DNA from: Gammaproteobacteria bacterium HGW-Gammaproteobacteria-11
GTDB taxonomy: Bacteria; Pseudomonadota; Gammaproteobacteria; Pseudomonadales; Pseudomonadaceae
Length of the DNA stretch: 64,000 bases
Direction: 5' to 3'
Assembly: GCA_002840055.1 (NCBI GenBank)
Contig: PGZJ01000002.1
Span: forward strand, 1-64,000
The notes below the pieces were generated by a model that saw nothing but the letters and a program-made list of their open reading frames with translations, was not told the origin of the DNA and made no database searches. Positions 1 through 9,919 of the stretch are shown here, one piece after another (the stretch's first letter is position 1; every line of letters starts with the position of its first letter). The position numbers and the translations under genes were made by a program.

Positions 1-86
1 TCTACATCGCAGGGTCTATGCCCTCAGGAGCGCGACAGACTTCCGTCCGACCCGAAACGCTAGTAGCTAACCAGCGTCCGGGGAGA

Positions 87-120
87 GATACAAGGAGCGG
101 GCTTGACCGCGAAGGCCCCG
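87..120. repeat. REP-like element
   Basis: This short stretch holds a GGAGCGGGCTTGACCGCG core, which resembles the REP (repetitive extragenic palindromic) sequences scattered between Pseudomonas genes. It lies downstream of the yebC terminator. The match is to the remembered family pattern, and no second copy was seen in this window. The rest of bases 1-130 shows no gene that I can support. Confidence 0.5.
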
Positions 121-136
121 GCTTGTTTTTGAACGT

Positions 137-160
137 AAAAAAGGGAGGCCATGGCCTCCC
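137..160 (-). terminator. Rho-independent terminator of yebC
   Basis: GGGAGGC and GCCTCCC pair around a CATG loop (143-160). On the minus strand the stem is followed by six T (plus-strand A run 137-142). It sits about 20 bp after the yebC stop codon, so the aspS-yebC transcript should end here. ruvC, which follows yebC in many pseudomonads, is therefore not in an obvious operon with it. Confidence 0.85.
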
Positions 161-181
161 CTCTCGCTTGCACTGCCAGCA

Positions 182-928
182 TCACGCCAACTGATCCATG
201 ACCTCATCGGGTATCTCGGCATTACTGTAGACGTTCTGCACGTCGTCCAGATCTTCGAGCATATCAACCAGACGCAGGACCTTCTCGGCCACCTCCAGAT
301 CGAGCGACACACTGGTCGAGGGCAGCATGCTGACATCGGCCTCAAGGCTGTCAAAACCGGCACTGGCCAACGCATCCTTGACCGCACCAAAGGTCTCAAA
401 GGCCGTCAGCACCTCCACCGAACCATCAGTGTGAGTGAGAATATCCTCTGCACCCGCTTCCAAGGCCTGTTCCATCAGGGCCTCTTCATCCACTCCAGGG
501 GCAAACAGCAACTGCCCGCGACGGGTAAAGAGGTAGGCAACCGAGCCATCGGTACCCAGGTTGCCGCCACACTTGTTGAAGGCATGCCGCACTTCGCCCA
601 CGGTACGATTGCGGTTATCCGTCATTACCTCGACCAGAATGGCGACACCGCCAGCGCCGTAGCCTTCATAGGTCAGTTCCTCGACGTTATCCGCGTCATT
701 ACTGCCAACCCCACGGGCAATGGCCCGGTCGATGGTGTCGCGGGTCATGTTGGCGGTCAGCGCCTTGTCGACCGCCGAGCGCAGACGCGGATTATCGGCA
801 GGCTCAGGTCCGCCGAGCTTGGCAGCCACAGTCAACTCACGAATCAGTTTATTGAAGATCTTGCCGCGTTTGGCGTCCTGGGCCGCCTTGCGGTGTTTGA
901 TATTGGCCCATTTCGAATGACCGGCCAT
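182..928 (-). CDS. yebC: YebC/PmpR family transcriptional regulator
   Basis: A 248-residue protein of the usual YebC length. It begins [14 protein letters not shown], the family signature, and carries the conserved GGxLG-type segment in the middle ([14 protein letters not shown]). YebC proteins are cytoplasmic DNA-binding regulators or translation factors. The Pseudomonas member PmpR represses quinolone quorum-sensing genes. The start has a GGAG ribosome binding site (CAGGAGTGTGTT before ATG). It lies 93 bp after aspS on the same strand, the usual aspS-yebC order, and is followed by a strong terminator. The family call is very secure; which role it plays here is not visible. Confidence 0.96.
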   Translation of the reverse strand: MAGHSKWANIKHRKAAQDAKRGKIFNKLIRELTVAAKLGGPEPADNPRLRSAVDKALTANMTRDTIDRAIARGVGSNDADNVEELTYEGYGAGGVAILVEVMTDNRNRTVGEVRHAFNKCGGNLGTDGSVAYLFTRRGQLLFAPGVDEEALMEQALEAGAEDILTHTDGSVEVLTAFETFGAVKDALASAGFDSLEADVSMLPSTSVSLDLEVAEKVLRLVDMLEDLDDVQNVYSNAEIPDEVMDQLA

Positions 929-945
929 AACACACTCCTGTCAAA

Positions 946-1018
946 TACTCAGCGGCAAGCCCCAAGCTACAAGCCCCTTGAAAGGCACTTGCCGCTTGAA
1001 GCGTGCCGCTTACCGCTG
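946..1018. repeat. Short-period intergenic repeat (AAGC/GGC-rich)
   Basis: The aspS-yebC gap is built from repeated pieces such as CGGCAAGCCCCAAGCTACAAGC and CTTGCCGCTTGAAGCGTGCCGCTT, so the two halves are partly inverted copies. It resembles the AAGCTGCAAGCT-type spacer repeats common between Pseudomonas genes. No function can be read from it. Confidence 0.55.
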
Positions 1019-1021
1019 CCT

Positions 1022-2797
1022 TTATTCAGCCTTGGGCTGCTCACGCAAACGGATATGCAGCTCGCGCAGCGCCTTGTTGTCCACCGCGCCCGGTGCCTGG
1101 GTCATGACGCAGGCAGCGCTCTGGGTTTTCGGGAAGGCAATGACTTCACGGATCGAGCTGGCACCGGTCATCAGCATCACCAGACGGTCCAGACCAAAGG
1201 CCAGACCACCGTGTGGCGGCGCACCGAACTTCAGGGCGTCGAGCAGGAAGCCGAACTTTTCCTGCTGCTCCTCAGCGCTGATGCCGAGAATGTTGAACAC
1301 CGCCTGCTGCATTTCCTTGCGATGGATACGGATTGAACCGCCACCCAGTTCGGTGCCGTTCAGCACCATGTCGTAGGCACGGGACAAGGCTTTGGCGGGA
1401 TTGGCCTGCAGCTCTTCGGGGCTACACTGGGGCGCCGTGAAGGGGTGGTGCAGGGCCGACAGCGAGCCATCGTCGTTTTCCTCGAACATCGGGAAATCGA
1501 CCACCCACATCGGTGCCCACTCACAGGTCAGCAGGTTCAGGTCATGGCCGAGCTTGATACGCAGTGCACCCAGCGCCTCGGAAACCACCTTGGCCTTGTC
1601 GGCGCCAAAGAACACGATATCGCCATCCACCGCACCAACGCGATCAAGGATCACATTCAGGCTGGCCTCGGGGATATTCTTGACGATCGGCGACTGCAGA
1701 CCCTCAACACCCTTGGCGCGCTCATTGACCTTGATATAGGCCAGACCCTTGGCACCGTAGATGCCCACGTACTTGGTGTAATCGTCGATCTGCTTGCGCG
1801 GCATGCTCGCGCCGCCCGGGACGCGCAGTGCGGTTACACGGCACTTGGGATCGTTGGCAGGGCCGGCGAAGACCTTGAATTCCACATCCTTGAGCTGATC
1901 TTCAACATCGACCAGTTCCAGCGGAATGCGCAAATCCGGCTTGTCCGAACCATAGCGGCGCATGGCTTCGGAGAACGGCATGTGCGGGAAGTCAGCGAAC
2001 TCGACATCCAGCACTTCCTTGAACAGCTTACGCACCATGCCTTCGGTCAGGCTGATGATGTCCTGCTCGTCCATAAAGCTGGTTTCAATGTCGATCTGGG
2101 TAAATTCCGGCTGACGGTCAGCACGCAGATCTTCATCACGAAAGCACTTGGCGATCTGGTAGTAACGGTCAAAGCCGGACACCATCAGTAGCTGCTTGAA
2201 CAGCTGGGGTGATTGCGGCAGGGCAAAGAAGGTGCCGGGATGGGTGCGGCTGGGCACCAGATAATCACGTGCACCTTCAGGGGTGGCACGGGTCAGAATC
2301 GGCGTTTCCACATCGAGGAAGCCGTTCTCATCCAGATAACGACGTACACTGCTGGTAATACGCGAGCGCAGCTTCAGCTTGGCCGCCATTTCCGGGCGAC
2401 GCAGATCGATAAAGCGGTAGCGCAGACGGGTTTCTTCACCGACATCGCTGTACTCGTCCAGCGGGAAAGGCGGAGTTTCGGCCTGGTTCAGTACTTCAAG
2501 CTCATAACCCAGTACTTCAATGGCGCCGGAGGCCATGTTGGCATTGCGCGCACCTTCAGGACGCAGACGCACCTTGCCACGAATCTTCACCACATATTCA
2601 CTGCGTACCCGATCCGCCAGGGCAAAGGTCTCTTCGCGATCCGGATCGAATACCACCTGCGCCAGACCCTCGCGGTCACGGATATCGAGAAAGATAACCC
2701 CGCCATGATCACGGCGACGGTGAACCCAGCCGCAAAGGGTGACTTCCTGATCCGCCAGTGTTTCGTTCAACTGGCCGCAATAGTGGCTACGCATCAT
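1022..2797 (-). CDS. aspS: Aspartate--tRNA ligase
   Basis: A 591-residue class II aminoacyl-tRNA synthetase that charges tRNA-Asp in the cytoplasm. An N-terminal OB-fold anticodon-binding domain (about 1-110, with [11 protein letters not shown]) is followed by class II motif 2 ([18 protein letters not shown]), the bacterial GAD insertion (about 280-420) and motif 3 ([15 protein letters not shown]) near the C-terminus. The length is normal for bacterial AspRS. The ORF opens with two ATG codons (2797 and 2794); GGAAC upstream fits either. yebC follows on the same strand. Confidence 0.98.
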   Translation of the reverse strand: MMRSHYCGQLNETLADQEVTLCGWVHRRRDHGGVIFLDIRDREGLAQVVFDPDREETFALADRVRSEYVVKIRGKVRLRPEGARNANMASGAIEVLGYELEVLNQAETPPFPLDEYSDVGEETRLRYRFIDLRRPEMAAKLKLRSRITSSVRRYLDENGFLDVETPILTRATPEGARDYLVPSRTHPGTFFALPQSPQLFKQLLMVSGFDRYYQIAKCFRDEDLRADRQPEFTQIDIETSFMDEQDIISLTEGMVRKLFKEVLDVEFADFPHMPFSEAMRRYGSDKPDLRIPLELVDVEDQLKDVEFKVFAGPANDPKCRVTALRVPGGASMPRKQIDDYTKYVGIYGAKGLAYIKVNERAKGVEGLQSPIVKNIPEASLNVILDRVGAVDGDIVFFGADKAKVVSEALGALRIKLGHDLNLLTCEWAPMWVVDFPMFEENDDGSLSALHHPFTAPQCSPEELQANPAKALSRAYDMVLNGTELGGGSIRIHRKEMQQAVFNILGISAEEQQEKFGFLLDALKFGAPPHGGLAFGLDRLVMLMTGASSIREVIAFPKTQSAACVMTQAPGAVDNKALRELHIRLREQPKAE

Positions 2798-2995
2798 GGT
2801 GTGGTGTTCCTGTAGTGAAGTCGCGCCCGCTTGCCTGGGGAGAGTACAGGCGTATACAGGGGCGCACGGATAAAAGCGCCATAATATACCCGATAAATGC
2901 CCTCAACGGCGATAACCTGTCGCACAGATTGCAGTTCAGACCGCAGTCTGGCTATGCTCGGGCTCGACAATAATAAGCAGAACAGGGGACACCGC

Positions 2996-3814
2996 ATGAG
3001 TGCATTATCGGGTCAAGTTGCCGTTATTACCGGCGCCGCATCGGGTATCGGCAAGGCGCTGGCCGAAGACCTGGCTGGCCGGGGCTGCAAGCTGGCGCTG
3101 GCCGATCTCAATGAGCAGGCCCTGGCCGAACTGGCCGCCGAGCTGACCAAGCGTGGTTGCCAGGTCATCACCTGCCGCCTGGACGTGGCTGACCGCGCCG
3201 CTGTCGAAGCCTTTGCCAACGAGGTAAAGACGCATTTTGGTCGCGCTGACCTGCTGTTCAATAACGCCGGCGTATCCCTCTCGCAAACCGTGGAACATAC
3301 CGACTACAACGACTTCGAATGGCTGATGAATATCAATTTCTGGGGCGTGGTTCACGGCACCAAAGCCTTCCTGCCGTTGATGCGTGAGCAGCGCAGCGGT
3401 CATATCATCAACATATCCAGCCTGTTCGGCCTCATCGGCGTCCCCACCCAGGCCGCCTACAACGCCAGTAAATTTGCCGTCAGAGGCTTTACCGAGGCTC
3501 TGCGGCAGGAATTGAGGGGCAGCGGCATAGAAGTCAGCTGCGTTCATCCGGGCGGGATCAAGACCAATATCATGCGCAACGCACGTTTTTACGTCGATAC
3601 CAAAGGGCACAGCGACATGCAGGCCGCTGTATCGCAATTTGACCGCATAGCCACAACCGAGCCCCATGTGGCCGCAAAGGTTATTTTAGACGGGGTTTCC
3701 AGCAACAAGGCGCGGATTCTGATAGGCTTGGATGCGAAGTTGCTGTCTTTGATTCAGCGCTTGCTGCCGGTTGGCTATCAGGGACTTCTGGGCTATTTCC
3801 TGAAAAAATCCTGA
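2996..3814 (+). CDS. Short-chain dehydrogenase/reductase
   Basis: A 272-residue classical SDR. It has the nucleotide-binding TGxxxGIG motif ([11 protein letters not shown]) near the N-terminus, an NNAG motif (LFNNAGVS) and the catalytic YxxxK ([13 protein letters not shown]), with a serine in INISSLFGL. The substrate cannot be read from sequence. The open frame extends upstream to 2897, but the ATG at 2996 follows AGGGGACACCGC and begins the conserved fold directly, so it is preferred. It is divergent from aspS and stands in front of a Dps-like gene with no shared function apparent. Confidence 0.88.
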   Translation: MSALSGQVAVITGAASGIGKALAEDLAGRGCKLALADLNEQALAELAAELTKRGCQVITCRLDVADRAAVEAFANEVKTHFGRADLLFNNAGVSLSQTVEHTDYNDFEWLMNINFWGVVHGTKAFLPLMREQRSGHIINISSLFGLIGVPTQAAYNASKFAVRGFTEALRQELRGSGIEVSCVHPGGIKTNIMRNARFYVDTKGHSDMQAAVSQFDRIATTEPHVAAKVILDGVSSNKARILIGLDAKLLSLIQRLLPVGYQGLLGYFLKKS

Positions 3815-3870
3815 GCCGATCATTGAGTCAAGGCAGTTCGTTCCCCGTACGTATGACACGATCAGGAGCA

Positions 3871-4344
3871 ATGATGAAAATCGACATTGGTATCAAGGAA
3901 AAAGACCGGGCAAAAATTGCCGACGGCCTGTCCCATTTGCTCGCAGATACCTACACCCTGTATCTGAAGACCCACAATTTCCACTGGAACGTCAAAGGCC
4001 CCATGTTCCAGACCCTGCACCTGATGTTTGAGACCCAGTACAACGAACTGGCTCTGGCGGTCGATGACATCGCCGAGCGCATTCGGACCCTGGGCTTTCC
4101 GGCGCCAGGCACCTATAAGCAGTTCGTCAAACTCAGCAGCATCAAGGAAGAAGACGGTGTTCCCGAGGCCAAGGAAATGATTCGCCTGCTGGTTGAGGGC
4201 CAGGAAGCCTGTGTACGCACCGCGCGCAGCATCTTCCCGGTGTGCGATGAAAACCACGACGAACCCACCGCCGACCTGCTGACCCAGCGCATGCAAGTGC
4301 ATGAAAAAACCGCCTGGATGCTGCGCAGTCTGCTCGAAACCTGA
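3871..4344 (+). CDS. Dps-family ferritin-like protein
   Basis: A 157-residue four-helix-bundle protein of the Dps/MrgA family, which oxidises and stores iron and protects DNA or the cytoplasm against peroxide. The dinuclear iron signature is visible: a histidine in [13 protein letters not shown], then an acidic stretch in [13 protein letters not shown]. The ATG pair at 3871/3874 follows CAGGAGCA, a good ribosome binding site; the upstream frame extension has no family similarity. It lies 57 bp after the SDR gene on the same strand. Whether it binds DNA is not visible. Confidence 0.92.
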   Translation: MMKIDIGIKEKDRAKIADGLSHLLADTYTLYLKTHNFHWNVKGPMFQTLHLMFETQYNELALAVDDIAERIRTLGFPAPGTYKQFVKLSSIKEEDGVPEAKEMIRLLVEGQEACVRTARSIFPVCDENHDEPTADLLTQRMQVHEKTAWMLRSLLET

Positions 4345-4357
4345 AACCGGCTCGATC

Positions 4358-4384
4358 ACTGGCGGGCCCCTAGGGTGCCCGTCA
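4358..4384 (+). terminator. Possible terminator hairpin after the Dps-like gene
   Basis: CTGGCGGGC and GCCCGTCAG pair with one mismatch around CCCTAGGGT. There is no T run after it, so intrinsic termination is weakly supported. Confidence 0.3.
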
Positions 4385-4486
4385 GTCCCCTCCAGACAAC
4401 GTCATTTGTTGAGCTCATCAATTCAGGGTACAGTGCCGCCCCGGTCCTTATTGTCCGCGACCGGAAACGTCATTTTCCCTGTATCC

Positions 4487-5092
4487 ATGGTGAGTCCCTT
4501 GAAAAGTCTTCGTTACATACATTTTATTGTTGGCCTGAGCGCATTGGTCATTGGCCTGCTGAATATTCAACCGGCAGCTGCTCAGCTTGCTCCCATCGTC
4601 ATCATTGCCCTGTTGACCGGCCTGCTGAACCTGCAGCAATTCAATCACAGCAGTCTGAGTGGGGGTGTGGTTCGCCGCAGTCTCGGTATTGTTGCTGCCA
4701 TCATGCTGCTTTGTGCCGGCTTGATACCCCTCGGCATCCTGATTTTTGCCCAACCTCAACTGATTGGTTATGGCATTCATGCGGTAGCGCTGGCCATTGG
4801 CGCCATCTGCCTGCTGACCGTGCTGAACCTGACAGCTATTCTCGGCGGTCTGCAACTGAGCCTCCCCAGCCGCTCACGTCGTCAGTCCGGCCGCGAGACC
4901 GGTACGGTAAAGTGGTTCAACTCGCAAAAGGGCTTTGGTTTTATCTCACGGGATCAGGGCGACGATGTATTTGTCCACTTCCGCGCTATTCGCGGTGAGG
5001 GGCATCGTGCCCTGACAGAGGGTCAACGGGTCGAGTTCGAGGTCGCCAACCGCGACAAGGGCCTGCAGGCTGAGGACGTGGTTATTCTCTGA
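4487..5092 (+). CDS. Membrane protein with C-terminal cold-shock domain
   Basis: About 201 residues in two parts. Residues 1-125 form several hydrophobic segments (starting [17 protein letters not shown]), probably four membrane helices. Residues 135-201 are a complete cold-shock domain with the nucleic-acid-binding motifs KGFGFI (RNP1) and DVFVHF (RNP2) after GTVKWFN. Cold-shock domains bind single-stranded RNA or DNA, so this would place a nucleic-acid binder at the inner membrane. The start is uncertain: ATG 4487 has no clear Shine-Dalgarno sequence, and GTG 4490 is next to it. No partner gene is apparent. Confidence 0.85.
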   Translation: MVSPLKSLRYIHFIVGLSALVIGLLNIQPAAAQLAPIVIIALLTGLLNLQQFNHSSLSGGVVRRSLGIVAAIMLLCAGLIPLGILIFAQPQLIGYGIHAVALAIGAICLLTVLNLTAILGGLQLSLPSRSRRQSGRETGTVKWFNSQKGFGFISRDQGDDVFVHFRAIRGEGHRALTEGQRVEFEVANRDKGLQAEDVVIL

Positions 5093-5123
5093 GCCAAGGT
5101 CTGAGCACCTACTGATTCATTCC

Positions 5124-5339
5124 TCAATAGTGGGGTGGCGGCTGATCATCATCAGTCGCTTCACCCGGTATCGACGCCGCCAGCTCTGACTGACGCCGCG
5201 CCAGCACTTCCAGCGCCCTGCGCATCCGCTCCATTTCCAGCTGCTGCTGGGTTACCAGCTCACTCAGGCTCTGGATACTGTCGTCCTGAAATACCAGGCG
5301 CACCTCAAGATCGGCAATACGCGCTTCAAAGTCATCCAT
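5124..5339 (-). CDS. slyX: SlyX family protein
   Basis: A 71-residue, almost wholly coiled-coil protein (heptads such as IADLEVRLVFQDDSIQSLSE) ending in the proline-rich DDDQPPPHY tail typical of SlyX. The molecular role of SlyX is not established; the family is small and widespread in gammaproteobacteria. Its ATG overlaps the stop codon of the upstream HIT gene (TGATG), so the two are translationally coupled. Confidence 0.9.
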   Translation of the reverse strand: MDDFEARIADLEVRLVFQDDSIQSLSELVTQQQLEMERMRRALEVLARRQSELAASIPGEATDDDQPPPHY

Positions 5340-5767
5340 CAGTCTGTCTCCGAAAAACTGAAACCGGCACCCAGCATACCGCGCAATTTATCAATCCGCG
5401 CCTTGATTTCTGCCGGCGTACAAGGCTTGGCTGGGGCATGCCCCCAAACCGGCTTGGGCCAGGCCGGGTCTGCGCGGTAACGGACAATATGGTGAACATG
5501 CAACTGACTGACCACATTACCCAGGGCGGCAATATTGATCTTGTCCGCCGCAAACACGTCATCCAGTACCTCCGCAAGGTGGCTGGACTCCAGCAGCAAC
5601 TGCTGCTGATCCGGCACTGATAACTGAAAAATTTCGCGCATCTGCTTACGCCTGGGCACCAGGATAAACCAGGGATAATTGGCATCCTTCATCATCAACA
5701 AGGTACAAAGGGGAAAATCCCCCACACGATGTGTATCTGCCACCAGTTGTTTATCCAGCTCAAACAT
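5339..5767 (-). CDS. HIT family protein
   Basis: A 142-residue histidine-triad protein. It has the HxHxHxx active-site motif in the form QLHVHHIVRY, preceded by the beta-sheet region CTLLMMKDANYPWFILVPRR. HIT proteins hydrolyse or transfer nucleotides from phosphoramidates and dinucleoside polyphosphates, with the middle histidine as nucleophile. The C-terminal 40 residues (PWPKPVWGHAPAKPCTPAEI) match the Pseudomonas subgroup found upstream of slyX. The natural substrate cannot be deduced. Confidence 0.92.
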   Translation of the reverse strand: MFELDKQLVADTHRVGDFPLCTLLMMKDANYPWFILVPRRKQMREIFQLSVPDQQQLLLESSHLAEVLDDVFAADKINIAALGNVVSQLHVHHIVRYRADPAWPKPVWGHAPAKPCTPAEIKARIDKLRGMLGAGFSFSETD

Positions 5768-6076
5768 ATAGAATCCGCCCTCATCAGAGTTACGTTATAT
5801 CCCTGCGACATGACATGGCTCACAAAAAGACAGAATTGTTGAGCGAGCCGACTGAGGTAGTGTTATTTTCAACGAAGTGTGCGATATTTGTGACACTTTG
5901 TTAACAGAACCTCAGGCAGTTTATAGATTAGCTGCGTCAAAGCGCTGCTTTTCAAGAGTTAAATTTGGCAATTTGCTTTTTACTGCTTTAATTTGATGTG
6001 ACAACAAAAAAAGATGACAGGTTCTCATGGACCAACAAGTCACCGGGTAATTTCTTGATAATTGATGGAGCATATG
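5768..6076. other. AT-rich intergenic region upstream of the porin gene
   Basis: About 310 bp between divergent genes, richer in A+T than its surroundings. It must hold the porin promoter and probably a long leader. I see no perfect operator, riboswitch or RNA gene. TTTGTGACACTTTGTTAACA at 5888-5907 is a partial dyad that could bind a regulator, but the match is too weak to name one. Confidence 0.4.
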
Positions 6077-7336
6077 ATGAAAACAACTATTAAATGGACT
6101 TCCGTAGCAATGGCTGTGGCCATGGCCAACGGACTCATGATCACCCAGGCTGCCGCCGATGAAAAGGCCGGCTTCATTGAGGGCGCCTCCGCCACCCTCA
6201 GTAACCGCACCATTAACTTCAGTCGCGACTTCCGTTCCTCCGGCGCGGATCAGAGCCGCCGTGACGAAACCGCTACCGGCTTCGTTCTGGATTTCCAGTC
6301 AGGCTACTCCCACGGCGCCATCGGTATCGGCGCTGACGTGCTTGCCCTTGGTGGTATCAAGCTGGATGGTGGCGAAGGCCAGGCAGAAACCGGCCTGCTG
6401 CCAAGTGAGTACGATGTTACCTCCGGCCCAACCGAATACGCTGAAATCCGTGGCGCCGTCAAGGTCCGCGTAGCAGGCGACACTGAGTTCCGTTATGGCG
6501 TTCACAGATTGGAAAATCCGATAATAACTTTTGACGACTCCCGTCTGCTGCCCAGCCACTATAACGGCTACAGTGTGACCAACACCTCAATCGACGGTCT
6601 GTTCCTTGAAGCCGGCCGGATGAATGATCGTAGCGAGATGAACAGCTCATCCCAGACGCGTGGCGCCTTTGAAGAGAAAGAAAAGGTGACTTACCTGGGT
6701 GGTAGCTATGAGTTCAGCGACAATCTGAGCACCAGCCTCTACACCTCCAAGGCTGATGAACTGTTCAAGCGTCACTTCCTCGGTCTGACCCACACCCTGC
6801 CTCTGGCCGGCGAGCTGTCACTGACCTCCGATGTGGCCTACTACCACACCTCGGACGAAAACTCGGCCAACGACGAGTTTGACAACAAGGCGGCCTCCGT
6901 TGCTTTCACTCTGGGTGCAGGCCACCACGGCTTTACTCTCGCATATCAGCGCATGAGCGGTGACGCCGGGTTTAACTATTATGATTTTGCAATCTATCTA
7001 GCCAACTCCATCCAGTATGCCGATTTCAACGCCAAGGACGAGCGCTCCTGGCAGGCTCGTTACGACTATGACTTTGAAGGCCTCGGCATTCCTGGTCTGA
7101 CCTTCATGACTCGCTATATCCGTGGCAGCAACATCGACACTGATTTCGAAGGTCTGACGGCTGGTCGCGATACCCGCTGGGAACGCAACACCAACATCGG
7201 CTACACCATCCAGGGTGGCGCACTTGAGGGTGTGAACCTGCTGTGGCGTAATGCGACAGTCCGTCAGGATATCGGTTTCGATGGCGATGTTGACGAAAAC
7301 CGCCTGATCGTTTCCTACACTTGGGATCTGCTCTAA
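6077..7336 (+). CDS. OprD-family outer membrane porin
   Basis: About 419 residues. A signal peptide (KTTIKWTSVAMAVAMANG, cleavage probably after ITQAAA) precedes a beta-barrel rich in alternating aromatic strands, and it ends in a C-terminal amphipathic strand, LIVSYTWDLL. FIEGASATLSNRTINFSRDFR near the mature N-terminus and LEAGRMNDRSE in the middle are typical of the OprD/OpdK family. These porins take up amino acids or carboxylates. ATG 6077 sits 6 nt after GGAG; ATG 6074 is an alternative. A strong terminator follows. Confidence 0.93.
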   Translation: MKTTIKWTSVAMAVAMANGLMITQAAADEKAGFIEGASATLSNRTINFSRDFRSSGADQSRRDETATGFVLDFQSGYSHGAIGIGADVLALGGIKLDGGEGQAETGLLPSEYDVTSGPTEYAEIRGAVKVRVAGDTEFRYGVHRLENPIITFDDSRLLPSHYNGYSVTNTSIDGLFLEAGRMNDRSEMNSSSQTRGAFEEKEKVTYLGGSYEFSDNLSTSLYTSKADELFKRHFLGLTHTLPLAGELSLTSDVAYYHTSDENSANDEFDNKAASVAFTLGAGHHGFTLAYQRMSGDAGFNYYDFAIYLANSIQYADFNAKDERSWQARYDYDFEGLGIPGLTFMTRYIRGSNIDTDFEGLTAGRDTRWERNTNIGYTIQGGALEGVNLLWRNATVRQDIGFDGDVDENRLIVSYTWDLL

Positions 7337-7360
7337 GCAGACCTGAGTTAGCGGAACAGA

Positions 7361-7386
7361 AAACCCGGCGCAAGCCGGGTTTTTTT
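7361..7386 (+). terminator. Rho-independent terminator of the porin gene
   Basis: CCCGGC and GCCGGG form a 6-bp stem capped by a GCAA tetraloop (7364-7379), flanked by A3 on the left and T7 on the right. It is a textbook intrinsic terminator 25 bp after the porin stop. Confidence 0.95.
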
Positions 7387-7485
7387 ATGGCCAGGGCACA
7401 ACCACTGGGCACTGGCAGGCTATACGGCATCAGGGGACAACCGTACAATAGCGGCTGAATTCTCTGTCTCAGGAACGCCAGCCCC

Positions 7486-9219
7486 ATGCGCACCAGTCAA
7501 TACCTGATCTCCACGCTCAAGGAAACGCCGTCCGATGCATCGGTCGTCAGCCATCAATTGATGATGCGCGCCGGCATGATCCGCAAGATTGCCTCCGGCC
7601 TCTATACCTGGCTGCCGATGGGGCTGCGCGTGCTACGCAAGGTCGAGCAGGTGGTGCGTGACGAGATGAACAAGGCCGGCGCCCTGGAAGTACTTATGCC
7701 CGCCATCCAACCCGCCGAACTCTGGCAGGAATCCGGCCGCTGGGAGCAGTATGGTCCGGAGTTGTTGCGCCTCAAGGACAGGCACGACCGCGAGTTCTGT
7801 GTCGGCCCGACCCATGAAGAGGTGATCACCGACCTGGCCCGCAGTGAAATCACCAGCTACAAGCAACTGCCGCTGAACCTTTACCAGATTCAGACCAAGT
7901 TCCGAGATGAAATTCGTCCACGCTTCGGTCTGATGCGCGCCCGTGAATTTGTCATGAAGGATGCCTACTCCTTCCACCTGGATCAGGCATCACTGCAGCA
8001 GACCTATGACGGTATGTACCAGGCCTACTGCAATGTGTTCGAACGCCTGGGCCTGAATTTCCGCCCGGTGGTGGCCGACAACGGCTCGATCGGTGGCGAA
8101 GGCTCGCACGAATTCCATGTACTGGCTGACTCGGGTGAAGATGCCATTGTCTTTTCCGATACCGGCGACTATGCCGCCAACATGGAAAAGGCTACTGCTC
8201 TGCTGCCCTCCGGTGATCGCCCTGCTCCCAGTGAAAGCAAGAGCCTGGTCGACACCCCGAACCAGTTCAGTATCGAAGAAGTCAGCCAGCATCTGGGCGT
8301 AGCCAGTAACCGCACCATCAAGACCCTGGTAGTGCTTGCCAGCGCCATCGAAGGCAAGCCGCAGGGGCTGGTCGCCCTGGTGCTGCGCGGCGACCACGAA
8401 CTGAACGAAATCAAGGCCGAAAATCACCCGGCCGTGCATGCCCCGCTGACCATGGCCAGCGAGTCACAGATTCAGCAGGCCATTGGCTGCAAGCCCGGTT
8501 CAATTGGCCCTGTAGGGCTGGACATGCCGGTCATTGTCGATCACAGCGCAGCTCATCTGGCTGATTTTGTCTGTGGCGCCAACCAGGACGGCCAGCACTT
8601 CAAGGGCGTCAACTGGGAGCGTGACGCCCAGATCAGTGAAGTTGCCGATCTGCGCAAGGTTGTCGAGGGTGACCTGAGCCCGGACGGCAAGGGCTCACTG
8701 GTGATTCGTCGCGGCATTGAAGTCGGGCATATCTTCCAGCTCGGCAACAAATACAGTCAGGCCATGAACTGCACCGTACTGACCGAGCAGGGCAAGAGCA
8801 GCACATTGATCATGGGCTGCTACGGCATTGGTGTATCGCGCGTCGTAGCAGCCGCCATCGAGCAGAATCATGATGACCGCGGCATCATCTGGCCGGACGC
8901 GCTGGCGCCCTTCCAGGTCGTGCTGGTGCCGATGAAGATGGAAAGCTCCGACGCTGTTCGTGAGGCAACCGAAAGCCTTTACCACAGCCTGGTCGAAGCG
9001 GGTATCGAGGTGCTGCTGGATGACCGTGACAAGAAGGTCAGCCCCGGCGCCAAATTCGCGGACATGGACCTGATCGGCATCCCGCACCGCGTCGTCATCA
9101 GTGACCGCGGTCTCGCCGAGGGCCAGCTGGAGTACAAATACCGTCGCGATAGCGTGGCTCGATCCGTCGCGCTGAACGACATGCTGGCATTTCTCAAAGC
9201 CGAAACAGGCAAGGCCTGA
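7486..9219 (+). CDS. proS: Proline--tRNA ligase
   Basis: A 577-residue class II synthetase of the bacterial type. The catalytic core carries motif 1 ([19 protein letters not shown]), motif 2 ([26 protein letters not shown]) and motif 3 ([18 protein letters not shown]). The roughly 180-residue insertion domain between motifs 2 and 3 is present and edits mischarged Ala-tRNA-Pro. The C-terminal anticodon-binding domain follows (about 475-577). ATG 7486 follows CAGGAACGCCAGCCCC. A lipoprotein gene starts 12 bp after the stop, so they may be co-transcribed. Confidence 0.98.
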   Translation: MRTSQYLISTLKETPSDASVVSHQLMMRAGMIRKIASGLYTWLPMGLRVLRKVEQVVRDEMNKAGALEVLMPAIQPAELWQESGRWEQYGPELLRLKDRHDREFCVGPTHEEVITDLARSEITSYKQLPLNLYQIQTKFRDEIRPRFGLMRAREFVMKDAYSFHLDQASLQQTYDGMYQAYCNVFERLGLNFRPVVADNGSIGGEGSHEFHVLADSGEDAIVFSDTGDYAANMEKATALLPSGDRPAPSESKSLVDTPNQFSIEEVSQHLGVASNRTIKTLVVLASAIEGKPQGLVALVLRGDHELNEIKAENHPAVHAPLTMASESQIQQAIGCKPGSIGPVGLDMPVIVDHSAAHLADFVCGANQDGQHFKGVNWERDAQISEVADLRKVVEGDLSPDGKGSLVIRRGIEVGHIFQLGNKYSQAMNCTVLTEQGKSSTLIMGCYGIGVSRVVAAAIEQNHDDRGIIWPDALAPFQVVLVPMKMESSDAVREATESLYHSLVEAGIEVLLDDRDKKVSPGAKFADMDLIGIPHRVVISDRGLAEGQLEYKYRRDSVARSVALNDMLAFLKAETGKA

Positions 9220-9231
9220 GGTCAGTTATCC

Positions 9232-9918
9232 ATGCTACCCACGCTGAATTCCCGTTGGACCTGGCTCTGCGCCAGCCTGCTGCTGGCGGGCTGTTCAACA
9301 TCTGGCACGCTGCAAGAGGTCGTTGCACCGCGCATAGAGCGCGAACTGCTGAGCCAGAATGTGCATATTGATGTGGGTGACAACCTGGTCATGTCCCAAC
9401 CCCATCGCAGCCTGCGGGTTACCGAGCAGTTCCTGTATCGGGTTACCGAGCTGGGCCCCAAGGGCGAACAGCTGAGCCAGCGCGATGAGTACCAGACCCT
9501 GCCCTGGTCAAATCGCCCTGTGCAGGTCATTGCCGGCACCTTCGCCACCGAACTGCAAACCGATCTGGATGGACTGGTGCGCCTCAACCTGCTCAATGAC
9601 GGCTTTATCGAACTCGACTACGACAACCTGCGCGCCATTCAGCTGGTGGTAACGGCCAGCGCCGGCGTGCGCAGTGAGGTCAATCTGCTGATCCCGCGTG
9701 AACTGCGCGGCAAACTGCATGAGGCCGTGGCATTGATTTACGACAACCTTGAAGAAGACGATGTCGATCAGTGGGCCTATCGCGTGCAACGGTTGGCAGA
9801 ACTCAATCTGGAGGAAGAGTCGAACCAGTTGGAGAACATGCTGATTCTTCTGACCACGGGTGACCCGCAATTACAGGGCGAATTTATTCATGCGCTGGAA
9901 ATCAATCAGCGCCCCTGA
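9232..9918 (+). CDS. Predicted lipoprotein of unknown function
   Basis: 228 residues beginning with a lipoprotein signal: a hydrophobic stretch WTWLCASLLLAG followed by the lipobox LLAGC, which places the modified cysteine at about residue 19. Serine and threonine at +2/+3 suggest outer-membrane sorting. The rest is soluble and acidic with no motif I recognise. It lies 12 bp after proS and 1 bp before a lytic transglycosylase gene, so all three are probably one operon. A role in the cell envelope is an inference from that neighbour. Confidence 0.8.
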   Translation: MLPTLNSRWTWLCASLLLAGCSTSGTLQEVVAPRIERELLSQNVHIDVGDNLVMSQPHRSLRVTEQFLYRVTELGPKGEQLSQRDEYQTLPWSNRPVQVIAGTFATELQTDLDGLVRLNLLNDGFIELDYDNLRAIQLVVTASAGVRSEVNLLIPRELRGKLHEAVALIYDNLEEDDVDQWAYRVQRLAELNLEEESNQLENMLILLTTGDPQLQGEFIHALEINQRP

Positions 9919-9919
9919 C

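Noticed and set aside
1..130. ruvC, expected after yebC
   Set aside because: No coding frame fits, and a strong terminator follows yebC.
431..1336. 301-residue plus-strand frame over yebC and aspS
   Set aside because: It is antisense to two certain genes and typical of G+C-rich shadow ORFs; the same applies to other long antisense frames over proS, ggpPS and tpsA.
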